Part shown: piece after piece, positions 8,376 through 17,434 of the stretch | How positions within the stretch are numbered: the stretch's first letter is position 1 | Layout of the letters: each line of letters begins with the position of its first letter | Notes under the pieces: model-generated | Told to the model about the DNA's origin: nothing | Database searches by the model: none | The model's input: the letters and a program-made list of their open reading frames with translations, nothing else | Assembly: GCF_012932375.1 (NCBI RefSeq) | Contig: NZ_JAAIIG010000005.1 | Span: 149,291 to 213,290 of the forward strand | DNA from: Bifidobacterium olomucense | GTDB taxonomy: Bacteria > Actinomycetota > Actinomycetes > Actinomycetales > Bifidobacteriaceae | Reading direction: 5' to 3' | DNA length: 64,000 nucleotides | Program-made: the position numbers and the translations under genes

Positions 8376-9728
8376 CTACTCGGCTGCGGCCTTCATGGCC
8401 ACGGCACCCACGTAATAAACCGGCTTATCGAAGTTGGGCTGGAACAGGAAGTCCACGTTGGCCAGCTGATCGACAGTGAACCCGGCCTGAATCGCCATGG
8501 AGATCACGTTCGCGGCACCGGAGATGTCCGCCTTCGAGCAGAACTGGCCACCCTTGACCTGACGGGTTTCCGGATCCCACGTCAGGATCGAGGTGACTGG
8601 CGTGGTGGTGAGCATGAAGTCCGGGCGGTAGTCATCCACCAGCTCGGTTTCGCGTACCGTGAGCCCGCGGCGCTCGGCACCGGCCTTCGTCAGACCCGAT
8701 GCGGCCAGAGACAGATCATACAGCTGTACGGCCGAAGTGGCCTGCGTTCCCATATACTTCACGGTCGGCGTTTCGATGTTGCGTCCGACAAGCAGACCCT
8801 GACGCACGGCGTTGGTGGCCAGCGGTATGTAGTCGTGCTTGCCGGTCGGGTTGTAGAACACGGTGGCCGAGTCGCCGGCGGCGTACACGTCCGGCACGGA
8901 GGCCTGCATGTAGTCGTCCACAATGATCGCGCCGTTCGGCAGCATATCCACCTTGCCCTTGAGCAAGTCGGTGTTCGGCAGGAAGCCGACTGCGAGAATT
9001 GCCATCTCGGCCGTGTACTCGCCCTTTTCGGTGACCACGGTGACGGTATTGTCCGGATTGTCGCGGAATTCCACCACTTTCTGGCCGAGCGCAAGCGTCA
9101 CGCCGTGTTCCTCGAATGCGGCGGCCACCTGATCGGTGATGGCCTTATCGAAGTTGTTGGCCAGCGGGCGGTCCAAACCGTCCACCAGCGTGGTCGTCAC
9201 GCCGGTCAGGCTGAACTGCTCGGCGATTTCGGCACCGATGTAGCCCGAGCCGATCACGACCGCGGACTTGGCGGTTTTCGCCTTCTCCTTGATGGCGATG
9301 GCGTGGTCCCAGTTCTTGCACAGCAGCACATGCGGGCTGTCGATGCCCGGAATCGGCGGAATCACCGGGCGAGAGCCGGTGGTCACCACGAGCTTATCGA
9401 ATGCGAGCGTCTCTTCGCTAGACGAATCGCTGCCATCCGACTCCAGAGCGCGATAGGTGAGGGTCTTGGCCTCAAGATCCACGGCCGTCACATCGGTGCG
9501 CATATGCATGGTTGCACCGGCCTGCGCCAGCGCTTCGGGGGAGGAATAGAACATCTTCTTCGGGTCGGAGACGTGGTCGCCCACCCACAATGCGATACCG
9601 CAGGAGAGGAAGGACAGGGTGCCGTTGCGTTCGAAAACGTGGACGGTCCAATCCGGATGTTCGGCAAGAATCGAGGTGGCGGCGAACGTGCCGGCGTGCG
9701 TGCAGCCGATGACGGCGACGGTGGTCAT
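8376..9728 (-). CDS. nox: NADH oxidase / FAD-dependent pyridine nucleotide-disulfide oxidoreductase
   Basis: 450 aa. The N-terminus has the FAD-binding start TTVAVIGCTHAGTFAA and the redox Cys43 in LSFLSCGIALWVG, which matches the single catalytic cysteine of NADH oxidase (water-forming) and CoA-disulfide reductase. A second nucleotide-binding motif SAVVIGSGYIGAEIAEQ binds NADH, and VPDVYAAGDSATV closes the FAD site. The C-terminal dimerisation domain contains DYRPDFMLTTTPV. The likely reaction is four-electron reduction of O2 to water with NADH, protecting an anaerobe from oxygen and recycling NAD+. A CoA-disulfide reductase role cannot be excluded from sequence alone. The gene is monocistronic between the terminator and the 319-bp murA promoter region. 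Confidence 0.87.
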   Translation of the reverse strand: MTTVAVIGCTHAGTFAATSILAEHPDWTVHVFERNGTLSFLSCGIALWVGDHVSDPKKMFYSSPEALAQAGATMHMRTDVTAVDLEAKTLTYRALESDGSDSSSEETLAFDKLVVTTGSRPVIPPIPGIDSPHVLLCKNWDHAIAIKEKAKTAKSAVVIGSGYIGAEIAEQFSLTGVTTTLVDGLDRPLANNFDKAITDQVAAAFEEHGVTLALGQKVVEFRDNPDNTVTVVTEKGEYTAEMAILAVGFLPNTDLLKGKVDMLPNGAIIVDDYMQASVPDVYAAGDSATVFYNPTGKHDYIPLATNAVRQGLLVGRNIETPTVKYMGTQATSAVQLYDLSLAASGLTKAGAERRGLTVRETELVDDYRPDFMLTTTPVTSILTWDPETRQVKGGQFCSKADISGAANVISMAIQAGFTVDQLANVDFLFQPNFDKPVYYVGAVAMKAAAE

Positions 9729-9880
9729 AAATGCTCCTTTGCTTGTGGCCTAGGCGTCAATTGCCCTGCCTTGCATCGTAGCGTAGAGGTATGGAGAAAG
9801 TCTCGGCAGAATATGTGACGTAGATAACAATGAATATGGTGGCTATGGAGAAGCAAAGGTGATGCCCGCGACGGTGACGT

Positions 9881-9916
9881 TCGCGATGTCTTCGCGATGT
9901 CTTCGCGATGTCTCGT
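9881..9916. repeat. 11-bp tandem repeat upstream of murA
   Basis: Three copies of an 11-bp unit (TCGCGATGTCT) lie in the 319-bp gap between nox and murA (9729-10047). The gap otherwise holds the two divergent promoter regions, with no convincing gene and no clear -35/-10 pair. Confidence 0.8.
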
Positions 9917-10047
9917 AGGCTCGCCAAAATTCCCGAGTTTGGCTCCCGGCGCATTTCACCGAGTGCGCACATGGGTTATGGCAAACTAGACACTAGCGTT
10001 TTTGAACCGCAATCTCAGTAAGAGCAAGCCGTATATAGGAGAGTGGC

Positions 10048-11373
10048 GTGGCTGTGGATACGAATGATGTGCTGCATGTTGAGGGTGGCAAGCCGTTGAA
10101 CGGCACCATCAAGGTGCGTGGCGCGAAGAACTTCGTGAGCAAGGCCATGGTGGCCGCGCTGCTGGCACCGGGCAAGTCGGTGCTGAAGAACGTGCCGGAA
10201 ATCCGTGACGTACACGTGGTGTCGGATCTGCTGCGTCTGCATGGCGTGGACGTGGATGTGGACGGCGCGAACGGTGTTGTGACCATCGACGCTTCCCACG
10301 TGCAGCTGGCGGATGTGGCGGACGTGGATACGCTTTCCGGCTCCTCCCGCATTCCGATTCTGTTCTCAGGCCCGCTGGTACACCGTCTGGGCGAGGCGTT
10401 CATCCCCGCATTGGGCGGTTGTGCGATTGGCGGTCGACCGATTGACTTCCATTTGGAGACGCTGCGCAAACTCGGCGCCACAGTGGACAAGGAGCACGAG
10501 GACGGCATTCACATCACCGCTCCCGACGGTCTGCACGGCGCGAAGATTCACCTGCCGTACCCGTCCGTAGGCGCCACTGAGCAGACGCTGCTGGCTGCCG
10601 TGCTCGCCGAGGGCAAGACCGAGCTGTCCGGCGCGGCGATCGAGCCGGAGATCATGGATCTGGTGGCTGTGCTGCAGAAGATGGGCGCGATCATCTCCGT
10701 GGACGTGGACCGCACGTTCCGCATCGAAGGCGTCAAGGAGCTCAAGGGCTTTACGCACACCTCGCTGACCGATCGCATCGAGGCCGCCTCGTGGGCCTCC
10801 GCCGCGCTCGCCACCCACGGCGACATCTTCGTCAAGGGTGCCACCCAGCCGGAGATGATGACCTTCCTTAACGTATTCCGCAAGGTCGGCGGCGAATTCG
10901 ACGTGACCGACAAGGGCATCCGCTTCTGGCATCCGGGCGGAGACCTCAAGCCGGTGGCCATCGAAACCGACGTACACCCCGGTTTCATGACCGACTGGCA
11001 GCAGCCGCTCGTCGTGGCTCTGACTCAGGCGAACGGCCTGTCGATCGTGCACGAGACCGTGTACGAGAACCGTTTCGGCTTCACCAAGCCGCTCGTGCAG
11101 ATGGGCGCCACGATTCAGTTGTATCGCGAGTGCCTCGGCTCGCTGCCGTGCCGCTTCCAGCAGCGTAACTACAAGCATTCCGCCGTGATCTTCGGACCGA
11201 CTCCGCTGACCGGCCGCGACATCGACGTGCCGGATCTGCGCGGCGGCTTCTCCCACCTGATCGCGGCGCTGGCGGCCAAGGGCCCGTCCAACGTGCAGGG
11301 CATCTCGCTGATTGATCGCGGTTATGCCGACTTCCGCGGCAAGCTTGAAGCGCTCGGCGCCGATTTCGACTAA
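10048..11373 (+). CDS. murA: UDP-N-acetylglucosamine 1-carboxyvinyltransferase
   Basis: 441 aa starting with GTG at 10048, with AGGAG 6 nt upstream. MurA transfers enolpyruvate from PEP to UDP-GlcNAc, the first committed step of peptidoglycan synthesis, in the cytosol. The key substrate-binding pair is Lys27-Asn28 in VRGAKN. The loop cysteine that is the fosfomycin target is Cys125 in ALGGCAIGGRPIDFH, so the enzyme is of the Cys type. The C-terminus shows VPDLRGGFSHLIAAL. Length and order match the family. It is transcribed alone, with a 13-bp stem terminator just after it facing the convergent MFS gene. Confidence 0.96.
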   Translation: MAVDTNDVLHVEGGKPLNGTIKVRGAKNFVSKAMVAALLAPGKSVLKNVPEIRDVHVVSDLLRLHGVDVDVDGANGVVTIDASHVQLADVADVDTLSGSSRIPILFSGPLVHRLGEAFIPALGGCAIGGRPIDFHLETLRKLGATVDKEHEDGIHITAPDGLHGAKIHLPYPSVGATEQTLLAAVLAEGKTELSGAAIEPEIMDLVAVLQKMGAIISVDVDRTFRIEGVKELKGFTHTSLTDRIEAASWASAALATHGDIFVKGATQPEMMTFLNVFRKVGGEFDVTDKGIRFWHPGGDLKPVAIETDVHPGFMTDWQQPLVVALTQANGLSIVHETVYENRFGFTKPLVQMGATIQLYRECLGSLPCRFQQRNYKHSAVIFGPTPLTGRDIDVPDLRGGFSHLIAALAAKGPSNVQGISLIDRGYADFRGKLEALGADFD

Positions 11374-11388
11374 TCTGTCGGGGTGACT

Positions 11389-11419
11389 AATCCGTCGGAT
11401 CTGTCGGATCCGACGGATT
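11389..11419. terminator. Hairpin between convergent murA and MFS genes
   Basis: A 13-bp perfect stem (AATCCGTCGGATC with its complement) with a 5-nt loop lies 15 bp past the murA stop and 2 bp from the MFS stop. It is preceded by a partial extra copy of the arm (AATCTGTCGG). The position fits a shared terminator, although only a weak T-tract follows. Confidence 0.75.
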
Positions 11420-11421
11420 GA

Positions 11422-12918
11422 TTACGTGATGGCTCCCTTCTTCCGGAAGGGGCCATTGTTTCTTGCGATCCCCTGCTCATCCTCAAATCGTTTGGAAAGC
11501 GGCACCGAAACAACTGCACCAGCACCAAGCAGCGCCGCCGAAATCAGCAGCACGGCGGCGACCGGCATGTGATCGAATGCCCACCCGTACGCCATCTGGC
11601 CCAACGGTTGCGCACACATGCTGATGGCCGCGACCATCGCCATCACCTTGCCCGTTATCGCATCCGGCGTATTGAGCTGAATGGTGGGCAACGCGATCAG
11701 ATTTGAGAAACAGCTGGCGATCATCGTGCCGAACGTAAAGCCAACCAGCACAATCAACTTGACCCAAGCGGATGCCGGCAACAGAAATACCAAGCCCTGC
11801 GGCAGCAACGACACTGCCAGCGCGACCATCGCGGCCGGAAACTTGCGCATCGTAAGTCGTGCGGCAAAGAAGCCGGCGACGAACGCTCCAATCACCCCTG
11901 AAACGCCGACCAGACCGTCCGCGATGCCGTAGACCGTGGCATCGAAGCCGAGCACCGTGCGAATCACGTAGGGGAAACCGACTGCGGCATTGCCGATGAT
12001 CACAAAGTTGAGTCCGGCCGCGTACAGCAACAGTGCGAACACATTCGGGCGGTCTTTGACGAGGAAGCGGATCCCGGTTTTGAGATCCTCGACCGGCGTG
12101 GGCAGTTTCTCGTTGCCGCGGTCGGGTGCCGCCAACCGAATGAAGCGTTCGAGGGCCGCGGCCGAGGCGAAGCTTGCGACGGCGATGATCATCATTGGAC
12201 GGATGCCGGTCAGCGAATAGAGCACGCCGCCGAGGAAGCTGGGCAGCAGCGAGCCGAGCTGCTGCACCTGATTGACCACGGCCATGGCTTTGCGCAAGGT
12301 GCCCTGCCCGTGTTCGCGGAACATTTGGGGGAGCGCGGCCTGCACGGTTGGAGTTTCGAATGCGCCGAGCACCGCGAGCAGTACCTGCATGGTACCGATG
12401 GCCACAAGATTGAAGCCGATGGCGGCGAACGTGAGTGCGCTTGCGAGGACGAGTATGGCTGAGATGGCATCGAGCGCGACCATGATGGTGCGGCGGTTCA
12501 TGCGGTCGGCCAATACGCCGCCAAACGGGGAGAAAATGATGGTCGGCACGACGGAGATGGCCAGAATCGATGCGAACACGGTGGCCGAGCCGGTTTGGTC
12601 CAGCACCCACATCGCCATGGCGAAGCGCAGCATGAGGTTGCCGAACAGCGAGATGCCCTGGCCGGCGACGAGCAGAATGAAATCGCGGCTGAGGAGCGGC
12701 GATGCGTACTTTTCGCGCGATTCGTGCGCGTTGGGCGGGTTTATGGGGGCTGAAACGCGATTTTCGTGCGAAACGGGCGTTTTCGGGGCGGTAAGCGTAC
12801 TTTTCGCACGATTTGGCTGTTTCGGAGAGGTTTTGAGGGCTTGGGACGTACTTTTCGCGCGAAAAGTACGGGGAGTGTGGGAAGGGAGGGGAGTGTGGGA
12901 AGCGCGGAGGTCAGTCAT
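11422..12918 (-). CDS. MFS transporter (drug-efflux type) with repeat-derived N-terminal extension
   Basis: 498 aa from the ATG at 12918, which overlaps the end of the TetR gene by 8 nt; the pair is therefore an operon. The membrane part starts around residue 80 (DFILLVAGQGISLFGNLMLR) and has about twelve helices, with the MFS loop motif GVLADRMNRRTIMV after helix 2. This is the MFS_3/enterobactin-exporter-like efflux group. The first 75 residues are basic and Ser/Thr/Pro-rich (units such as FRAKSTSQ and NRAKSTLT) and are encoded by a repeat that also occurs between genes at 44290-44420. The true start could lie nearer the first helix, but no better ATG with a ribosome site was seen. The substrate is unknown; TetR linkage suggests a toxic compound or peptide. 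Confidence 0.85.
   Translation of the reverse strand: MTDLRASHTPLPSHTPRTFRAKSTSQALKTSPKQPNRAKSTLTAPKTPVSHENRVSAPINPPNAHESREKYASPLLSRDFILLVAGQGISLFGNLMLRFAMAMWVLDQTGSATVFASILAISVVPTIIFSPFGGVLADRMNRRTIMVALDAISAILVLASALTFAAIGFNLVAIGTMQVLLAVLGAFETPTVQAALPQMFREHGQGTLRKAMAVVNQVQQLGSLLPSFLGGVLYSLTGIRPMMIIAVASFASAAALERFIRLAAPDRGNEKLPTPVEDLKTGIRFLVKDRPNVFALLLYAAGLNFVIIGNAAVGFPYVIRTVLGFDATVYGIADGLVGVSGVIGAFVAGFFAARLTMRKFPAAMVALAVSLLPQGLVFLLPASAWVKLIVLVGFTFGTMIASCFSNLIALPTIQLNTPDAITGKVMAMVAAISMCAQPLGQMAYGWAFDHMPVAAVLLISAALLGAGAVVSVPLSKRFEDEQGIARNNGPFRKKGAIT
12706..12870. repeat. Dispersed TTTTCGCRCGA repeat inside the MFS coding region
   Basis: Four copies of a GTACTTTTCGCACGA-like unit (near 12706, 12761, 12797, 12847) at roughly 45-50 bp spacing. 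The last is a perfect 24-bp palindrome at 12847-12870 with half CGTACTTTTCGC. The linker TTGGGCGGGT also recurs in the intergenic copies at 44290-44420. In the MFS frame these units encode the basic N-terminal extension. Confidence 0.85.
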
Positions 12919-13582
12919 GTGGGGTCTGCTCGGGATTCTGTGCGTTGAGTTGGGCGTAGAAGTCGCAGGTTTGGCGGATGAGCTCGTCGTCGAAAACCGG
13001 TACGTTGATGGCATTGAGCATGGTGGCGAGGCATTGGATGCGATGTCTGAGCTCGGCTCGCGTTGGCGGGCAGAAACGGGTAAGCAGCCAATAGTTGGCC
13101 AGCAGTGAGATGAGTTCGGCGGCTTCCTGCGGGTATTCGGTGGGGATTGAGCCGTCGCGCATGCCTTCCTCGATGATGGGTAGCCAGTGCTTGGGCAGCT
13201 CGGCGGCCCAGAAATTGAGGCTGGAGGCGAGGGTGGTGGGGTCGTCGAGGAGGGGGATCGTTACCTCGTTGAGCTTCCGGTGGTCCTTATTATCTATGGT
13301 GACTTTGAACAGCTCGCGCATTTTCTCCAAGCCGTTGAGATCGGTGCGGGCCATGATGCGGTCGCGCGCGGCTTGGCTGTAGTCCCAATCCGTGTCGTTG
13401 AGTTTGTCGAGGATGGCCTCTTTGGATGTGAAGTGATGGTAGATCGCGCCTTTGGAGAGATTGCCGAGTCGGTCCACGATGTTTTGGATGGAAGTTTTCT
13501 CGTAGCCTTTTTCCGTGAACAGTTCGCGCGCGGCTTCGAGAATGCGCCGCTCGGTGACTTCCGGATGTGCATTGCGCGCCAT
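12911..13582 (-). CDS. TetR family transcriptional regulator
   Basis: 223 aa. The N-terminal TetR helix-turn-helix reads ERRILEAARELFTEKGYEKT followed by SIQNIVDRLGNLSKGAIYHHF and SKEAILDKL, the expected spacing. The C-terminal ligand-binding part is diverged. Its last codons overlap the start of the MFS gene, so it probably represses its own promoter and the transporter. A perfect inverted repeat 45 bp upstream (13628-13656) is the likely operator. Loss of repression on ligand binding would then induce efflux. Confidence 0.93.
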   Translation of the reverse strand: MARNAHPEVTERRILEAARELFTEKGYEKTSIQNIVDRLGNLSKGAIYHHFTSKEAILDKLNDTDWDYSQAARDRIMARTDLNGLEKMRELFKVTIDNKDHRKLNEVTIPLLDDPTTLASSLNFWAAELPKHWLPIIEEGMRDGSIPTEYPQEAAELISLLANYWLLTRFCPPTRAELRHRIQCLATMLNAINVPVFDDELIRQTCDFYAQLNAQNPEQTPHD

Positions 13583-13627
13583 GCTCGGCTCCTTTCCGGT
13601 GGATTGTCTGTGATGTTCGGTCTCACA

Positions 13628-13656
13628 CTATACATACCGTCGGTCGGTATGTATAG
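13628..13656. promoter_or_regulatory. Probable TetR operator
   Basis: Perfect 12-bp arms CTATACATACCG and CGGTATGTATAG with a 5-bp centre TCGGT, in the gap between the TetR/MFS operon and argS. A further half-site (CGGTATGTATA) lies at 13711-13722, closer to argS. Symmetry, size and position are typical of TetR sites. Confidence 0.85.
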
Positions 13657-13769
13657 ATGTGCGGCGAGCCTATATATGGTGCAATGGCTTGAGGAAAGCG
13701 TCGATGCGGCGGTATGTATATTCGCTGCGATCAGCAGGCACTGTCTGTGTTCTCGGTATTCTTAGAAGA

Positions 13770-15608
13770 ATGAGCCCTGAAGCGTTAAGTGAACTGATTT
13801 CCAAGATTGCCCACGACCTCGTCGCAGCCGGTCAAGCCGGCGATTTGACTGACGAGCTGATTCCGCCCGTCGAAAAGCTGACCGTGATGCGCCCGAAGGA
13901 CCGCGCCCACGGCGACTGGGCCTCCAACATTGCCATGCAGCTGGCCAAGAAGGCCGGCATGAGGCCGCACGATCTGGCCGAGCCGTTCGCCGCCGCACTC
14001 GTCGAGGCCGACGGCATCAAGTCCGTCGAGGTGGCCGGCCCCGGCTTCATCAACATCACTCTTGACTCCGCATCCGCCGCCGCCGTGGTCGATCAGGTGC
14101 TGAACGCGCCGGCTGATGAGCATGGCATCTCCACGTACGGCCGCAACGATCACCTGTCCGGCAAGACCCTGAACCTTGAGTTCGTCTCCGCGAACCCGAC
14201 CGGTCCGATCCACATTGGCGGCACCCGCTGGGCCGCCACCGGCGACGCTATGGCCCGCGTGCTTGAGGCCAATGGTGCCAAGGTAGTGCGCGAATACTAC
14301 TTCAACGATCACGGCGAGCAGATCAACCGCTTCGCCAAGTCGCTGGTCGCCGCCTGGGCGCACGACAACAACCTCGGCGAGGCCGGTTACCAGACCGAAA
14401 CCCCGTTCGACGGCTACAAGGGCGCCTACATCGATGAGATCGCACGCCGCGTCGAGGCCGAAGCCAAGGCCGACGGTGTGGATCTGACCGCTCTGCAGCA
14501 CGAGGATCAGGGACTGAACGCCGACGGCGAGCCGATCGGCGAATCCGATTCCGAAGTGCGCGAAGAATTCCGCAAGCGCGCTGTGCCGATGATGTTCGAC
14601 GAGATCCGCAAGTCCATGAAGGACTTCCGTGTGAACTTCGACGTGTGGTTCCATGAGAACAGCCTGTACTCCGACGGTGAAGTCAAGCGTGCCATCGAAG
14701 TGCTGCGCGAACGCGGCGACATCTACGAGAAGGATGGCGCCACTTGGTTCGAGTCCACCAAGCACGGCGACGACAAGGACCGTGTGATTATCAAGTCCAA
14801 CGGCGAGTTCGCCTACTTCGCCGCAGACATCGCGTACTACTGGAACAAGCGCCACCGTGCCACCGACCCGGCCGACGTGGCCATCTACATGCTTGGTGCC
14901 GACCACCACGGATACATTGGCCGCATGATGGCCATGTGCGCCGCCTTCGGCGACAAGCCCGGCGAGAACATGCAGATCCTGATCGGCCAGCTGGTCAACG
15001 TGCTGAAGGACGGCAAGGCTGTGCGCATGTCCAAGCGCGCCGGCAACGTCGTGACCATCGACGATCTGGTCGAAGCCATCGGCGTGGACGCATCCCGCTA
15101 TTCGCTGGCTCGCACCGATTACAACTCCCCGGTGGACATCGACCTCAACCTGCTCGCCTCTCACTCCAACGACAACCCGGTCTACTACGTGCAGTATGCG
15201 CACGCCCGCTCCTGCAATGTGGACCGCAACGCCGAGGCCGCCGGTATTTCGTATGACGGTGCTGATCTTTCGTTGCTTGATACCGAGGCTGACGGCGAAG
15301 TGCTCGCCGCGCTTGCCCAGTGGCCGGCTCTGCTCACCCTGGCCGGCGACGCTCGCGCCCCGCACCGCGTGGCCCACTATCTTGAGGATCTGGCCGCCGC
15401 CTACCACAAGTGGTACAACGTGGAGCGCGTGGTGCCGATGGAGCTGACCGATCCGGAGGCCCGCGGTGATGATGCTGAGTCCGTGCGCATCGCCAAGGCC
15501 CCGGAGCCGGATCGCGCCGCAGCCCGCCTGAAGCTCAATGATGCCGTACGTGACGTGATCGCCGCCGGCCTCGACCTGCTCGGTGTCTCCGCTCCCGAGA
15601 AGATGTGA
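13770..15608 (+). CDS. argS: Arginyl-tRNA synthetase
   Basis: 612 aa from the ATG at 13770. Upstream in-frame starts back to 13659 would run through the putative operator half-site region and do not resemble ArgS. Class I features: the N-terminal Add-1 domain, the HIGH-type motif NPTGPIHIGG (about 142-151), YYFNDHGEQI, the catalytic block ADHHGYIGRM, and the KMSKS-type motif VRMSKRAGN (about 418-426). The C-terminal anticodon-binding domain contains VQYAHARSC and AAYHKWYNVERV. It charges tRNA-Arg in the cytosol. The ribosome site is weak (AGAAGA). It is followed after a 182-bp structured gap by lysA, as in other actinobacteria. Confidence 0.95.
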   Translation: MSPEALSELISKIAHDLVAAGQAGDLTDELIPPVEKLTVMRPKDRAHGDWASNIAMQLAKKAGMRPHDLAEPFAAALVEADGIKSVEVAGPGFINITLDSASAAAVVDQVLNAPADEHGISTYGRNDHLSGKTLNLEFVSANPTGPIHIGGTRWAATGDAMARVLEANGAKVVREYYFNDHGEQINRFAKSLVAAWAHDNNLGEAGYQTETPFDGYKGAYIDEIARRVEAEAKADGVDLTALQHEDQGLNADGEPIGESDSEVREEFRKRAVPMMFDEIRKSMKDFRVNFDVWFHENSLYSDGEVKRAIEVLRERGDIYEKDGATWFESTKHGDDKDRVIIKSNGEFAYFAADIAYYWNKRHRATDPADVAIYMLGADHHGYIGRMMAMCAAFGDKPGENMQILIGQLVNVLKDGKAVRMSKRAGNVVTIDDLVEAIGVDASRYSLARTDYNSPVDIDLNLLASHSNDNPVYYVQYAHARSCNVDRNAEAAGISYDGADLSLLDTEADGEVLAALAQWPALLTLAGDARAPHRVAHYLEDLAAAYHKWYNVERVVPMELTDPEARGDDAESVRIAKAPEPDRAAARLKLNDAVRDVIAAGLDLLGVSAPEKM

Positions 15609-15786
15609 TGGCCTAGCGGCCATCGTAGTATTCCGCGACGCTCACGACGCTATCGCTGTTCGCTGCTACGGACAGAAATCCTTCGGATTCCCCTCGCGGC
15701 ATAGCCGCTCCCTTCGCCTACGGACAGTCCACTGGACTGTCCGTTTGACGGCTCAGCTGGACTGTCCGTCCTGAAAAGATGTGATG
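15597..15786. repeat. Structured element between argS and lysA flanked by a 14-bp direct repeat
   Basis: Near-identical 14-mers GAGAAGATGTGATG (15597-15610, containing the argS stop) and GAAAAGATGTGATG (15773-15786, just before lysA) flank 162 bp of hairpins. Inside are GATGGCC/GGCCATC starting at the stop codon (15607-15624), the complement of AGCAGCGAACAGCGATAGC (about 15650-15668), GAAATCC/GGATTCC, and CGGACAGTCC/GGACTGTCCG (15721-15743) followed by a piece resembling the end of the type 1 repeat. The flanking repeat looks like a target-site duplication. Confidence 0.8.
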
Positions 15787-15790
15787 AATT

Positions 15791-17395
15791 ATGCCTATTA
15801 CTCCAATTTGGCCGGCTGCGACTGCCATCGACCCGGCAACCGGTGCCATTACGTTCCATGGCCGTACCGCTGAATCGCTGTTGGATGAATTCGGCTCACC
15901 GCTGTACCTCATCGACGCCGATGAGGTGAACGAGCGCGCGCATCATTTCGTGCGCGCCGCAGCCAACGCATTCAACAACTCCACCACGCATGTGAGCTTC
16001 GCCGGCAAGGCGTTCCTTTCCAAGGAAATCGTGCGTTTGGTGACCGCCGCAGGCATGCTGGTGGACACCTGCACGATGGGCGAGATGAAGATCGCCCTCG
16101 CGGCAGGCGTGCCCGGGCGCCGTCTGGTGCTGCACGGCAACAACAAGTCCGACGAGGAAATCGCGCTCGCCATCGAACAAGGTTTCGCCAAAATCGTGGT
16201 GGACGAGCCGAATGAGCCGGAGCGCATCGCCGCCATCGCCCGTAAGCTCGGCAAGCGCGCCCGTGTGATGCTGCGCGTTACCGTGGGCGTCCATGCGGGC
16301 GGCCATGAGTACATCTCCACCGCGCACGAGGACCAGAAGTTCGGCGTGCCGCTGCTGTCGGCTGGAGCGGATGCTTCGGTGCTGGATACGGTACTGAACA
16401 ACCTCGCCGACGTGACGCCGGCAGCCACCAATGCGCGCATCGCCCCGGTCGTCGACCCTACGGCTCCGGCTGAGCATCGCGAACGCAAGCTGCAATACGA
16501 CGTCAAATACCCGTACGACCTCTCTCACGAAGAGGTTTCCGACAAGGACAAGGCATTGGCCCAAGCTATGACGGCCATTGCCGACGGCCCGTCCATCGCC
16601 GTGTTGAAGACCATTCTGGCCAACCAGGACGTACTTGAACTGGTCGGCGCGCACTCGCACATTGGCTCCAACATCCACGACGCGGACGCCTTCATTCAGG
16701 CTGCCAAGCGCATGATGCTGCTGCGCAAGACCCTGTATGCCACGGACGCATTCACGCTGCCGGAAATCGACCTTGGCGGCGGCTACTCCGTGGCCTACAC
16801 GGACGGCGAGGACTCGATGGACATCGACGTGGAGCTCACCCGTCTGGCCGAGGCCGTGGCTGCCACCAACCGCGCACTTGGCATGCCGGCACCCGCCATC
16901 AGCTTCGAGCCGGGCCGCTATATTGTGGCTCCGGCCGGCGTGACGCTGTACCGTGTGGGCACCATCAAGCATGTGCATCTGAGCGGTGAAGGCGATCATG
17001 CGCCCAAGGATTCCGCCGGCAACCCGATCAGCGAACGCGTGTATGTGTCCGTGGACGGCGGCATGTCCGACAACATCCGACCGGCCCTGTATGGCGCCGA
17101 CTACACCGCGCGCTTGGCGAATCGCAAGGGCTCCGACGAAACGATGTTGGCTCGCGTATGCGGCATGCACTGCGAATCCGGAGATATCGTGGTGCATGAG
17201 GTGCGGCTTCCCGCCGATCTTCGCCGCGGCGATATCCTGGCCGTACCGGTCACTGGTGCGTATGGCCGCACGATGGCCTCCAACTACAATCAAGCGCTGA
17301 TCCCGGCCGTTGTGGCTGTGAGCGAAGGCGGCGCGCACGTGATGTTGCGCCGCCAGACCATCGACGACTTGCTCGCCCTCGACGTGAGCGAGTGA
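15791..17395 (+). CDS. lysA: Diaminopimelate decarboxylase
   Basis: 534 aa, ATG at 15791. This PLP fold III enzyme decarboxylates meso-diaminopimelate to lysine. The PLP lysine is Lys73 in HVSFAGKAFLS. Further conserved parts: HGNNKSDEEIALAIEQG, the glycine-rich phosphate loop DLGGGYSVAY, EPGRYIVAPAG, and the C-terminal active-site block GMHCESGDI. It is longer than E. coli LysA because of an insert around residues 200-240, a length common in bifidobacteria and other actinobacteria. The neighbours argS and hom/thrB give an aspartate-family context. Its termination region includes the large inverted repeat at 17475-17670. Confidence 0.95.
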   Translation: MPITPIWPAATAIDPATGAITFHGRTAESLLDEFGSPLYLIDADEVNERAHHFVRAAANAFNNSTTHVSFAGKAFLSKEIVRLVTAAGMLVDTCTMGEMKIALAAGVPGRRLVLHGNNKSDEEIALAIEQGFAKIVVDEPNEPERIAAIARKLGKRARVMLRVTVGVHAGGHEYISTAHEDQKFGVPLLSAGADASVLDTVLNNLADVTPAATNARIAPVVDPTAPAEHRERKLQYDVKYPYDLSHEEVSDKDKALAQAMTAIADGPSIAVLKTILANQDVLELVGAHSHIGSNIHDADAFIQAAKRMMLLRKTLYATDAFTLPEIDLGGGYSVAYTDGEDSMDIDVELTRLAEAVAATNRALGMPAPAISFEPGRYIVAPAGVTLYRVGTIKHVHLSGEGDHAPKDSAGNPISERVYVSVDGGMSDNIRPALYGADYTARLANRKGSDETMLARVCGMHCESGDIVVHEVRLPADLRRGDILAVPVTGAYGRTMASNYNQALIPAVVAVSEGGAHVMLRRQTIDDLLALDVSE

Positions 17396-17434
17396 TTTGA
17401 GCGGCGGTAGTTTGCCTCCCGCCCCCGCAACTTC

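Noticed and set aside
9757..9972. 71-codon ORF upstream of murA
   Set aside because: It overlaps the 11-bp tandem repeat, has no ribosome site and no recognisable sequence.
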